A stretch of DNA of 64,000 nt from Hydractinia symbiolongicarpus (lineage: Eukaryota > Cnidaria > Hydrozoa > Anthoathecata > Hydractiniidae): contig NC_079884.1 in NCBI RefSeq assembly GCF_029227915.1, positions 13,764,001 through 13,828,000 on the forward strand, written 5' to 3'. The notes under the pieces are model-generated. The model ran no database searches and was not told the origin of the DNA. It was given only the letters and a program-made list of their open reading frames with translations. Shown one piece after another: positions 1 to 13,800 of this stretch. The translations under genes and the position numbers were made by a program. The stretch's first letter is position 1. Every line of letters begins with the position of its first letter.

Positions 1-690
1 ATACAAAGATCTACATAATGCGATTAGTTCAAGTGTACCGTTCACACAACAATAAATTCTTTAAATACCACCTTATGAACTACTTGCAAAACAGCCACGT
101 TAGCATTCTTAATTACGGCTGTGACAAGTCTGAGCAAGTGTTGAAGCCTATTTTCCTGCCATGGCTTGCAATGAATGAATGAATAAATGAGTCGATTGCG
201 CATTTCTGATTCACTTAAATGTACTATTTTGCCGGTTAATACATGTTTAATAGGCATTTAATACAAATGAACAACTTCAGGAAACACGAGTAAGTTGAAA
301 ACAAAAATTCTCTCTTTGAATATACATTTACACGTTTTAAAGACACCCCTTTTATATGATTGCATTCGCGTTTTATTTGAAATTTTGCACATTAATGCTG
401 ACATCAGCAAAAACATTTTGTACAGGAACACGAACGCCAAATGAACTTGGATCTAAAAGCTTGGTTAAGGCTCTGCTCTAAACTTTTGCAAGGCTATTAG
501 CCCGAAAACCACAAGAATTCAGAATTCCCAGGTAAATGAGGACTTACAACTGACAATGAAAACTTGTCTACTTCCACATGACACCGTAGCTAGGTATCTG
601 CAGAGACTTATAAAAATGATATTGAAAAATATGAAAGTGACCCTAAAGTTATAACAAAATCCAAAATTTCCCGATCATATATTAAAGAAG

Positions 691-754
691 AACTACTTTG
701 CTTGCCAGACAAAGTAGTTAGTGATAAGCAAGTGGTTCTTGCTTATCACTAACT
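691..754. repeat. Two overlapping hairpins
   Basis: AACTACTTTG at 691-700 pairs with CAAAGTAGTT at 710-719. Arm 716-732 (AGTTAGTGATAAGCAAG) pairs perfectly with 738-754 around a 5-base loop. The arms share bases, so only one can form at a time. It probably derives from a small palindromic repeat. The rest of 1-944 shows no supported gene; the missing last importin exon was looked for there and not found. Confidence 0.6.
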
Positions 755-944
755 TGCTCAATATGAATTAAACGGACGGACCGTCATGATCAAAGGTCCG
801 ATTGGGGTGAAACATTCTTTGTTGAGAATAGAAAATACGGATGTGCCATGATAAAGATTCACTTATGTTTCCCGATCTTCCCTGTTTCGCTGACAATCCT
901 AATCGGATACAAACAAAACAAAGGACAAATAAACAATACGCTAC

Positions 945-1784
945 CTTCGAAAGCCTCTTTGAATGTTATGTACTCATCTACATATGGATTGTCATCGATA
1001 GGTGTAGTGAAGATTTCCAACTCGCTTCCCCAATCGTCGTCATCAATAAAATCATGAAGTCTCGATTGCTATTAAATAAAACTGTAGTGAGTGCACTACA
1101 TGTCCTTGGGAAATCAAGAAAAACATATTGTAGTGAGGATACTGAGCAAAATACATAACGTGGAACAGGGTGGATACACCTTCTGTAAAATAACGTAAAG
1201 TCTTTTATTTTAAAAGAAAAATCAATTAAAGTCTACACAAATTTTAAGATTAGAAAAAATGTCCGACAAAATCGTATAATATATCCGGGTTTTTTGAAAA
1301 GGAATCATAAATAATCTTTTGTCTTCATGTATCAAATTTGAATAATTCTGCTTTCCGTATTGCTGACTTTAAAGGAATTACACATTTTTCTACATATTCT
1401 AACCCTTTAAAATGCTCTATTTATCTTCAAAATTTTCAGGAATTTAAACAAGTCTCCTAAAATGATAAGTCCTTCGATATCCTCAAATACAAGAAGGAAA
1501 TTTCGAACCTTCTTTTGTAACGATTCCAAATACTGCGTTCCTTCCTCGTCATATTCATCATCGGAATCTTCCAGCTCTTCTAAACAAATCAAAAACACTC
1601 CCTTTAGTTGCGATGTCAAATTAGGAAGTACAAAAAGTAACGAGCGGTTAGTTACCAACCTTCTTCAGGTTTTGTGTCTTCTTCGATAACTTCTTTCTCC
1701 ATTTCTGTAAAAAAAACCTAGTCATTTACTAGTCGTTATCCCGTAGAGAATTTACTAAAATTCTTCGTGGCTGCTCTCGACTAC

Positions 1785-1818
<34 letters not shown>

Positions 1819-4800
1819 AACAAACAGGCAAACAGACAGCGAGCTTCATATGATAAATTAAAGACTAAGCTGAAAGTAAGTATAAATGCACATATTACAA
1901 AAATACATTTTTTAAAACAACTTTATGAGTAAAAAACTTTCTGAATTTATTTTTGCCTTATGTTTTCCCTAAAGCAAAAATAAATTGATATTTTCCAGGT
2001 AGTTAGACACCCTGTATGCATAAAAATTGATGAATGCGAAATAATATATTTCTATAATCGTAACCACCAAGGGGTTAGGGGGCACAGCGGTAATGCGTTA
2101 CATAAAGGACGTCTGTCTGTCCGCAAGAAGTGTTGTGTAATTGGGACACGAAATAGCGTGTAATTTAAAGACGGACGAACCCGTGGATCTTTCCACGTGT
2201 AACGACTAATATTAAATAATCTTTCAACATACTGTTGTATAAAGTTTTAATTGGGTTTGACCATGTCAGAAAAACAAACAAAACAAATAAATAGCGAACG
2301 TACTTTCGTAGACTGTTTTTAAACCTTCAAATATGATCAACAATGCAGGTAAGAATTGCGCTGCGAACATGTTGACAGCATCTGGGCGAGTCTCCGCCGG
2401 TAATGATACAAGTGCACATATACCAAACACAAATACTTTACGATCATGAATGCTGAAATACAGAAAGAAACTTGTTGAAAGAAACAAAGCAATGTCAAAC
2501 TGCTAAACACAAAGAGTTGATTGCAGAACTCGAAGATCTATCAAGTGAATACTGTATTACCACATACAACGACATACCGTTAAAGCCGGAAAAAACACCT
2601 GTTATATTAAATACCCTTATCCTAGAAACCCTGGTAAACAAACGAGTTTTAAATTTTTATCTTTGCGTCAAAAAATTTAATGTTTGTTACATTATAAAAA
2701 AATCCCAAATATTTCCTGCAGTGTGCATCAAAACTAAGTGATCATTCTTGTAAAAAATACCTTTGTCAAAAATAACTTCCCAAAACAAATTCCCAGGGCA
2801 AACAACAAAGAAAGTACTCAAATACTAAACCGAGGCAAAAAAAGATAATCCAGTTTTAAACATCAGCACTTTTTTTTAAACAATTTGCCTGTTTTTTTTT
2901 ATTTACGTAAAGACAACTAAAGCGGTCATAAAAGGTTCCGCAAGACCACGTTTGACTAAATCGGTCATAAATGTTCCGCAAGACCACACTTGACTAAATC
3001 AGTCATAAATATTCCGCAAGATCACATTTGACTGAACGTAACATTCTTAAAGATCATGCTCATCTGTCACGAGTTTTTTTAATTATAATCCCATAAATTT
3101 AGTACAGTAGAAGTATTCTGTTGTGCCTATTTGATGTTTTCAAAAAATTGAGATGCGGCAACATACCCAAGGAAACAGTCAGTATCATTAAGCCATTGCG
3201 ACAAGAATCGAGCTGTGACTCCTTGTGGTGTACTTGGTGATTGCATTTTCTCCAAATGCGTCAGAACGACAATTGGGTGATTGATAATACAAGCTACAAT
3301 CTTAAATAACAAATGTTGTATAAAGTATTTTGTTCAAACAAATGAATAAATTTAGAAGGAAAGGTGATTAAAACCTTCGTTACTTTGAGAGTGAATTTGT
3401 GAGGTTTGAAAGCAAATTTTAAGAGAAAACACTAGAAATTTTATAAAAACATTTCGTAAGAAAGAACAACCAAAACTTTCTCTTTTTCAAATGTCAAAAA
3501 GGCTGTTCATTTCGAATTGCAGTAATTATGTAAATCTAATTCATGAGTTTAAAGATTTCAGGAAAAATTTAACTCTGAAAGGGGCATTGTATGTATTATC
3601 GCAAATAAATCTATTTCCTATCACTTGTTGTGTTAAAATATAGATTTACGTTTCACAAAATAATAATAATTGACTCACCACTTGTATCAGCATTACACGT
3701 AGTTCACTTGTTTTTACTTCCATTGACAATCTCTCCAAACATAAAGACACAAATATTGGTAACCACTAGAAAGATTAAACAATTTACTACAATATTTTGT
3801 TGATGTGCCTCCAGGGCGTTTACATGACAGGTTTAGGTGGAATCACCGCTAAACAACTTTTACACCTGTTGGTGATATGTTTTTCTGAACAACCATTGCC
3901 TAACTACAGTGAGATGAAAATTTAAACATGCAGCTTTGACTGAAAAATGCAGATGAAATTTGAAAGTTAGCCATGGAAACCAAATAATCAAATTTCAACA
4001 AGATTAGAAAAGACTTGTTTTTTAAATTTTGATGACATTTTTTAAGAGATTGGGGAGCTTATATTTTATAAAATTTAGTCTCGTAAACCATGGCCACAGT
4101 GACATTGAACTCGAAAATATTTTACATTGTCTATTTCTCCCCTGTATTGCAAAGCAACAACTTCCAATAACTTCGCTGCTTGAGATTGTGCATTTTCGCC
4201 AGTGTAGTCCATTAACATCTGCAAGAAAGTGAAATATAAAATACAAAATGAGCAAATTATCTGTGGATAAATTCGAAAACAAAGACAAAGAATCTTTTTA
4301 AAATTGAACAAGCATGTATAGGTGGAGCAAACGTTAAACTCAACTCTCGATAGAAAACCAACTGTTACAAAAAACGTAACAATAGTAAAAATGATCATTA
4401 CCGTTTTACACATTTTGACGATAACCTCGCAGAACCTTTGCTCAGCAAGAAAAGCTTTAGGATCCACTGTGACATAATTATGTAGACATGGCATCATTTC
4501 TGTGAAATAAAAACAAAATAATGAAATAATAAAACGTTTGTTTGGTGAGAAAATACTTCAACAGAGCAACAAAGAAAAAGCTTACCTGCCCACATGTCTA
4601 AAGGTAAAAAATTGACATTTGAGCACTGACAAAAAAACATACTTTTTGGGTTCAGCATTGTTGTCTAAAGGAGATTCTCCGAAAATTTATAGAGTAAGAC
4701 ACTTGTTTTATTCCTTTAAAAGGTTTTCAACAAAAGCTCTCAGTTTTTTTTCAGTTTTTTTGAAATCTTGCAAGTCACTTATTGAAAGTACCTATATCCA

Positions 4801-7800
4801 GGCTCGTATTTTTAAAAAATTGTGTTTCTTATTAAAACTACTTAAACAGACAGAAACAAAGTATTGTTTAAGGATTAAATAAAGCATTATTAGTTCTTCC
4901 TTCTTAATAGCTGCAGTGGTCCAAAGTGTCCATGACATCCTGCAAACATAAAGATGGCAGGATAAGAAGAATATAAACATGAGTGTCTCACCAGTGAAAT
5001 AATCGGCAGTGTCTTCTTGGAATGTTTCATACAGTAGAAACAACATGTTCCACATTAACGGTGATATCTGTATTGTAGTGCATTCATTGATCAGCGAAAA
5101 CACTTCCTCATAGTATTCTGAAATAAAATTAAATGCAATAAAATGACTTATTCACTTTGAGAGCCAATAAGGCTTATAAAATCATGTGAAAATTTAAGTG
5201 AATTATAACATACCCATCAGTTCTTTCTCCAAAACAGATTTTATTAAGCGAGATACAAGTTGCTCTAATTGCGCCATAATCTAGAGAAAAAGACTTAGTC
5301 TAGAATCTCAACATATTTCGAATTCGATCCTGAGATCAGTAAACACGTGTTCCCTAATAAGTCAAACTATAGTTGAAAACAATACGCAATATCCTTAAAT
5401 GTACAGGAAATGATATCTCTTTTGAAATAATTTTTGACTGCGCCTGATATTTCACAAGAGCATTTAACTGACTTGGCTTTGTAGCTTAGCTGCTCTGTAT
5501 TTTTGCCACAACAAATGAGATATTTGTTTAACCTGTGGCGAACTATCCACTTCTCCCACGATTATTTCAATTGTTTCTAAAATTCCCATTGCGGTAACTG
5601 ATTTGTTGTCATAGTCCTCTTCACTCTCCACCAAACTGTGAAATGTTTCTGTCTATAAAAGATAACACATTAAAAATTTCTTAACATAAACTGTTTAACA
5701 ATATAAAATTAAAATTATTAAAAAGGGATTTTAAAAAAAGAAGTAATGTTGTTATTAATTTGTTTCAATTTTTAAACGAATGCTTGCTTTTAAGTAAGTT
5801 TGGTCATGGGATGTGCGTAATTGCAAGCGCACAAAGAAATATTTTTGAGTGATTTACTGCTTGCATAAGAGTAGTTTGTTTATTAAAAACTGACCAAAAT
5901 GGGCAATTAAAAGGGCAAAGAATTGGGATTAATAATTTAGGATAAAATAATTTAAAAACATAGTAGGTGCAAAAAGAAACATAAATGTGCCTAATCTCTG
6001 TTCAATATCAAAAAGATGTATTATCCACTTATCAAATTTATATTAAAATCTATGTACAATGTAAGAAAAATACTAATTTTAAATAATGTTGGCAAGAATG
6101 ACTTTGGATAAAATAATCAGTTTAATTAGTTATAACTAGTGCTATATTACAATAACCTTGTTTTTGACAAAAAAGTCCAGTAAACTGATACCGAGGTTCA
6201 CCTTTTAAGCACAAATAAATAAATTATCTATGTTTCGTGTTGTAGGGAGATTTGCTTGATTCGTATCATCACTGAATCAACTAGTATGCATATCCAGGAC
6301 CTGTACAAAATATCACTCACTAAAGTTGAGACAAGTTCCAGGGATATTGAAGTAACTTCATCTGTAAAATTTTGCACAAGTTTTGAGATTGTTCCAGTTA
6401 GTTCATCATTTTCACTTTCACGTAAAACTCGAAGAATTTGTTGCACTAACTCCTTGACATGGGGTCGAATCATTTCACTAGCTAAAATGTTTGCAAATTT
6501 ATCATGATTATACACAAAAACGAAAATTAGTTATTCTTATCAACATGTTTTCACCTTACCGCCTTGTTCATCTTGTTCTTCAACAATGTGACGAATAGCA
6601 ATACCAGCCTCAACTTGGACAGGCAATTCTTTATCTCCCAAACAGTTTAGAACACAATGTAGGGTTTGTTTCAACACATTAGCATCCTTAAATGTGATAA
6701 TCGCAAACTGCTGTGTGACCCAACAAGCCTAGTTAAAAAAAAATATATATAGAATGGTCTGAAGCATATAGAGTCAACCCTTGACCAGCAAAGGAGTTGG
6801 GGATTTATTTTTATTCCTTCAATTTTCTGCACACATCTTCTTTTTATTGTGTTTATGACGTTATATAAAAATATTAAACTCATCTGTTTATAATTGCTTT
6901 GTTGGCATGTTTTTTGTTATGTTTGCATGGAGAGTTGTTCCAAAAACATGCATTATTTTATTCTTTTGTGTGTACGAGTTTCTTATAAAAAATATATTTT
7001 TTGTAGATAAAACCATTAAAATATCCCAAGAGAATTAGATGCTCAAAAATTGGTAACTGATCAATGCTAAATTGACCCGAATCGGCCTCTGTAAAACTAT
7101 TTACCTGTTGTTGTAACAGATCATGTTTTTTGGTCAAGATTTGCTTTAGAAAATTGCGAAAATAAAACATATGAACATCAGGTACACAGAGTTTTTGACA
7201 TGATCTTTACCAAAGTGTATAGTAGTTACTCAAAAACAAATTCTTGACTTTCCCTGACCTTTTCACCTTGAAACGTCAATAATTTCATAACCAGTACAGT
7301 ATGGGTTTATAGCAATTATTCAGAAACAAATTCCCCAACCTTTCTTGACAAGGGGACTATTTTTCGAAATCAGTACACCCTAGAAAATATTATCTTTCCT
7401 GACTATATACAAATATTTTATGAAAGTAGAAGCTATTTACCTAACCTTACAATGAATTTCCTGACTTTCCAGATGCCATGAACCCTGCCTTACAGTCAAT
7501 GCGTCAAACGATGCTTTGTACAGGCTTTTTTTACAGTTTTTTAAACAAAACATGCTGTTTAAACTTTATAGGTTTTTAACAGTTTATGAAAGTTCTTACT
7601 TTTTAAAACATAATGCACGAAATAATGTTTAAACTTCTTCCATGATTCAGATTATAAAATAACTGTGACCTTGTGAGAGTTCTTTAATAAGAGAAGCCCC
7701 AACACAATCATAGTTAACCACTACAAGAGGGAGGGGGGATCTATTTAAATGACAATTCTACTCACACGTGCTCTTAGAAAACCATGTTGACTCAGAAATT

Positions 7801-10800
7801 CTGGTAGAACATGACTAGTTAAGACTGCCTCCATGTGATTTTTGTATTGTTTTTTCTAAATACCAAGCAAAAAATAAGAAAAACATCACATATTGTAAAT
7901 TATGTATAAAATACCAACTTATTCACACCTTTGAAAGAGTTTCGGCTAAAGAACCAATAACATGCAACGCTCCATCTTTGTGCTTTGGATCACGTTGAGT
8001 AGCATCCATATTAAAAATGGTCATTGTGTGTTCAACAACAGGTTGGAGTATATTCTTTCTTTTTTTCACCGCTTCTTTCAAGTAAGATTTTGCAGCAGCG
8101 TTAGGAGAAAAATAAAGGAAATCTTCAAATATGTCTAAAACAAAGTACACATTGCTTTAGTGTTGCTGAGTTTTTGTAACGATTATTACTCTATAAATCT
8201 AATCGGGCTACAGTGTGGTGACTGTTTTAAGGCCATCTATATTTAAACTTCATCTAATGTAACTTTTTTTAACATAACATAAAATTGTGTCACATGCTAG
8301 GCTAAAGAAAACAAAATTTGTTGTATATTCTTTTTGTGTTGCATTACAAATCATTGAAGAAAAAACTATTTTACAAAGAGGATCCAACAAAGTGCTGTGA
8401 TATCCCTGGCAAAATATTAAATATTTAATGATTGATGAACAGGTGGTCTAAATACTAACAGGAAAACAGAGAACCTTTCTGGGAATTTTTGAATACTGAT
8501 TTGTTTTCTGACTTTAGTCACATAACATTCAATAGACGACTGACAGTACATAAAATTTATGGAAGACCTCACCATATTTTATTCTGATATATTCTTGTGG
8601 ATCATCAAGCCATAGGGATTCATCTTCTTCTGAATGACACATCAGTGGGAAGATAATTTCTTTAAATATTTCCTGAGAAAAAAGAGAACTTTTATTGAGC
8701 ATGCTTGCAATAAATTTCTTTTATGTGCTATAGAATTAGAAAAACTGATTAGCCAATAATTTCAAATAAATGTTTTTAAGTGTATAACAAGCAACAAATC
8801 ACAAAGAAATATTTCACTATGCTTATTGAGAATAGAAAATTGGGGCTTGCTGACATCAGCAAAAAAATAGTACCGTTTAAGGTTTTAAATATAACCTAAT
8901 AACCTAGGATCCCTTGTTCTAAGTTGGTTTATGAATATTGACAGCTTGTAAATGATTGTTTGTGGATTCAATCTTAGAGATTTGACCCTTTTTCCAATAA
9001 TACTTTGGACAGGCTGGTAGACTATCTGTTAACTTTCTTATAAAAAAAATGCGTGAAAGCATTTACAATAATCACTTTAACAGTAACGCACCTTATTTCA
9101 GGAAATTAATAAGGCACAAAATTAACAAAAATTAAAACAATTTTTTATAATTTTAAATACCCCTCACGTGATTAAAACATGCTGCAGAGTAGCTGCTATT
9201 GCAAATGTTTTGAAGAAAAAATAAACCTATTCTCAAAATAAAAATAAAAATATTTCTTTAGTTGCATTATTTTAATGCTCTTTGAATTCAGTTAAGCTAA
9301 ATCAAATTATTTAAATTCTTCTTTATAAATTCATGGGCATTCACATTAATTTCCTTCGTATTAATTTCATAATCATGAACTTTGTGCCTGGTTAACTTCC
9401 TGGAATAAGGTAGTTTAACTATTCAACGTACCAAAAAATGTGGCTTCACAATTTTCCATGATCTTGCATTATATACACTAAAACAAAATACAGTATCATG
9501 ATTTAAATGTTAAAAAAATGATTTATAAGGCGTCAATTTTTTCAACATACAATTTTTTAATCTGAGCATAATTTTTACATTACATTTAATTTCAGCTTTT
9601 TGTTTTTATGTTAAATTAAACAGAATTTACACAAAGCTTTTAAATGTCACCCTTAATGTCATAACAAAAATCTTATTCAATACTGCCAACTTAAGTTCAC
9701 ATAAAATAGATTCTACAAAATGATTTCCAGAAATGTTAAAAATAACCATTAACCACTACTAGCTAGCTGCAACAACATGATAGACTAGAATTGTAAAAAC
9801 TAAGACATAAAAAATGATTTTATCTTAAAAGTTCATGAGGACAAGAAAATTCTGAAAAATTAGAGTATAGACGAGGTTTCTTGTGTACGTTAAACTGATA
9901 AAAAGTTACACATACCCTTGTGACAAATAATTTAATGCTTGCTGAAGCACTCGTGGTGCGATGTAATTCTTTTGCCTATACTGATCCAAAATTTTTAACA
10001 TGATACCGGTAACTTGTTCTAAAAAAACAAACACTGACATTTAACAACACAAAGAATGGGGCAAATTTGTATGCAAAACTACACCAATTCTTAAAAAATC
10101 ACTGTACCAGAATAGTGCTTGTCATAAAAGTCAGCAAATTGATTGTATTCTTTTTCTTCAGAGCCAGGACATCCATATCTATTAGGGAAAATAATAATTT
10201 CTTACTTAACGACAACATAGTTTATAGCTATAGTATGAACTGCTCAATAATGCACACTATTTTCGGATATTGAAGATACTTAATGAAATTGTAGGAGATA
10301 TATAAAATATGTTTACTGTTTCAAGGAAAATTTAACATTAGCTGTTGATGTTAGATATTTTAGACAAACTGTAAACAGAAAATAACATAGCCACAATGGC
10401 TTTCCTAGGAAAGAAACAGTAACTTAAAGTTGTTGAAAATCTTAAAGAGTAATGATCAATTTCAAAATTTAGAATGGGTACAATTATCAGGGAAAAACCA
10501 ACCTCTCAAAAACTTTAAACAACACTGTAACAGCCCATTTTTTAGCCTTCCACCAAGACAATTGCGGCCTGTCGTCTTCCTCCCATTGTAAGCTCTCCTA
10601 TGTGTTAAAGACAGCTCACAAGAGTATTCCAAACAAACTGATATACAAAGACACAAAAGAAAGAGAGAAATTATACCTCAGGAACAGGTTTTTCTAGCAC
10701 AGCTTTAAATAATCCCATCCACTGTGGAAAGTTATCTTGATTTATAACTCTTAAGGGTAAATTGAGCTGAAAAACAAAAATCACAATATTTGACATAAAC

Positions 10801-13800
10801 AATAAACTTTAAAAGTTGAAATTAAAAACATTAATAAAATCATTATACCTGAATCAAAGCTCTGAATATTTTAAAAACCTTGGTTATCAACAGAAATGAC
10901 TCTGCAGAATTGTCTTTTACTAGTGATGAACATCGGTTTTGAAGAATAGGCAAAAACACATTCATGACATCTTCGATTGGACCTCTATCTTCCTTCCGTT
11001 TAAACCTAGTATATCAATCTTTATTATTTAAACGCTATGAAATTGCATGTCTAACAAAAACATCAAATTCGCTAAATGTAATAATAAACCCAAGGCAAAC
11101 TTATTCGTTGCAAACAAACCTGTTTCATAGATACTTCTGACAATGGATAGCAGAGAACACAAATAACTCTTGTTGCAGAAAAAGAGCTTATCCAAACATA
11201 AAATTTAGGAAGCCTGTAATTCTTAGCCATTCTTAGCCAATTAAAAAACTTGTACGGTAAAGCAAAAAACAAACAACTCTAGGTTAACAAAATGGGGACT
11301 ACATAGTGCCCAATTAAAAAACCTATTGACATGGGACAGCAAGGTGTAGTAAACATGCTGAATGTACAATACATTACAAAATCTCGACTGCCACCAAGAT
11401 AATTAGATATTTTTAATCAGCTATGAATACTTGAAACTACTTTAACTGCTTGACAGTTACTTGATACGTTCTAATACACTTACTCATATTTTTTAACAAT
11501 TTGGTACAGCACCAGCATTGATCCAAGCCACGTGGATTTATTGTCTGATGTTAGGTAACCATTGATCTTGACACATATGTCTGGCCACTTCTCAGGAAAG
11601 TCACATGACAGTATTTCATGTATACTAACAGTTAATTGTACTCTAAAATGAAATTGTTTGCACAAAGTATTACTTATTTTTTGTAAATAAATCAAAAATA
11701 TAGTTTTTGACTGATTAGAAGAAAAAAAAACAGTTGAACACTGGCATTGATCATAGTGACAACAGAAAAATAAATTTGAGGACATTTTTTTAATTTTCCA
11801 GGACTAACTATAACTAAATTTACAGAATTTCAGGAGAAAAGGGGTCATTCATAAAGCTTATTTGCACCTTAGAAAGGAAGAAATTCTCCCTGCTCAAAGC
11901 AAAAATTACTAATTGATTGAGAAAAACATTTATAAAATATTTGAAAGAGAAGTATTAGGTTCTTAGCAATGAATCATATTTCAGCATCCACACTTAAATG
12001 TAAATACATTGAGAAATGCACTTTTAATAAAATGAAATTTACAGATACTTTTGGTATCAAGAAAGATGCCTCGATCTAACATGTTGCAGACTATTTATGT
12101 TAAAAACATTTTTTGAAAAAATTGTCAATTGTTTATATTTGAGAACTTTTTTAATATTGGGGAGGGATTTACGCAACAATTAAAATCCCTCAAACAAACT
12201 TTTCAGAAAACATATAATAAACTATTCAAAATTTAAATATATTACATAATTTCACAAAGCTTGTAATAAATTAGCCCTTTCATCCTTGTGATCAACAGAT
12301 TGGATTCCACAAGTCCCCAAAGTGCAGGTCTTAAAGTATTTTCAAATATTACTAAGGATTTTTCTTTTAAACAAAAATTTGTTTGATATTTTTATTCTCT
12401 GTTTGAAAAATTAAATAAGTTTTATGCTAGAATCCAGTGATAATATTAGCCTTGAACAGAGAGAAGTAGTGCTGAATACCGAGGTGAGTCAAAATACAAT
12501 TTCCCTGTAAAAACTCAACAACATATTTTTGGGGGGAGAATTTTCACTGGGATTAAATTTGGTGGACTTTGCAGCTTATATATAATCAAAAAAGAATCCA
12601 GTGGAAAAGTATACTTTATGGTTCTTCAGTAAATTAAATTTCTGCATATTCTTAAAATAGTTTTCCTGTCATTTTGATCTTGTAAACCACTGTTTAGACA
12701 AAAAAAATCACAAGACTCAGTTAGTTAAAAGTTATTCTTCAGTTTTGGTAACATTTCTGGTTTGGTGCAACATTGTAGAGGTTATTCTAGAAATGTAGAA
12801 AAGATTTACGTATTCTTTCAGTTTGGAGTACAAGCACTTAAAAAGTTAACTTACCTGATTAGTTCTGATGCTGAAATGATTGACTCAACAATATGTTGTC
12901 GAATAAATAATTTATCATTCTCTGGTATTGTAAAATTCTGTGCTCCAGCTTCTCCTTCGAGTTCTCTCCAATATCTTGATATCATATTTTTTAAATATAT
13001 CACCGCTAAAAACACACAGGGCAATTTTACATGGTGAAGAATCCAAGTATACACAAAAAGAATTATAAAAAATAAAAAATATAGAATAATCTTACATTAA
13101 TAAAAGGATTAATGCAGAAAACAGAAAAAAACGGCATACATAATTAAATAAATTTTAGCGTTTTTCCCAATAATTGAATTTGCCCACAAGTGATTCTAAA
13201 CTGTTCTCAATGTTGCAGTAAAAGCTCACACTAGCCTTCAATTAATTTTTCATTTTTATATGCTTTGCATAAGGCAACTTAACTATGCTTTCGAGAAACT
13301 CTAATATCTTGATATCAGATTTTTTAAATATAATCACCGCTAAAACAGACACAGTAATTTTACATAGTGACAGATGCAAGTTTACACAAAAAGAAAAAAA
13401 CCTACTATCTAGCTAATGAGTTTGCTGACATTTTTATGTAAATAAAGTAACTACATTTTTCCTTGTTAGTGGCATAGTGGTTACGGAATTCACAATCACA
13501 AGGCCTGTGGTTCAGTCAACAGTACAGGCAGTTAAATTTCGAAGCCTATCACCAATTGTATGCAAAAATATGCATACATCCCATATCTGCATATAATTTC
13601 TAAATCTTTTTTAATTTACTTGCTTAAGGTCAAATTTTACTAAAAAATATAAAAGATTGTTGAAACAAGAAATGCATATAATTTTTTTCATTGTATTTTT
13701 TTTTATTTATACACAAGAATGTACACATCTATATATAGAACATCAAAAATTACATACCAGCTTGTCGTATAGCTATTTGGATATCTTCGGACATAACTAG

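Noticed and set aside
4880-4940. Minus-strand reading near MDTLDHCSY as an importin exon
   Set aside because: It joins out of frame with exon 4992-5117 and has no family match; the route through 4586-4597 or direct joining to 4402-4499 keeps frame.
6958-7170. 70-codon minus-strand ORF as an importin exon
   Set aside because: It lies between exons 7766-7855 and 6560-6728, which join directly in phase, and its sequence does not fit the family.
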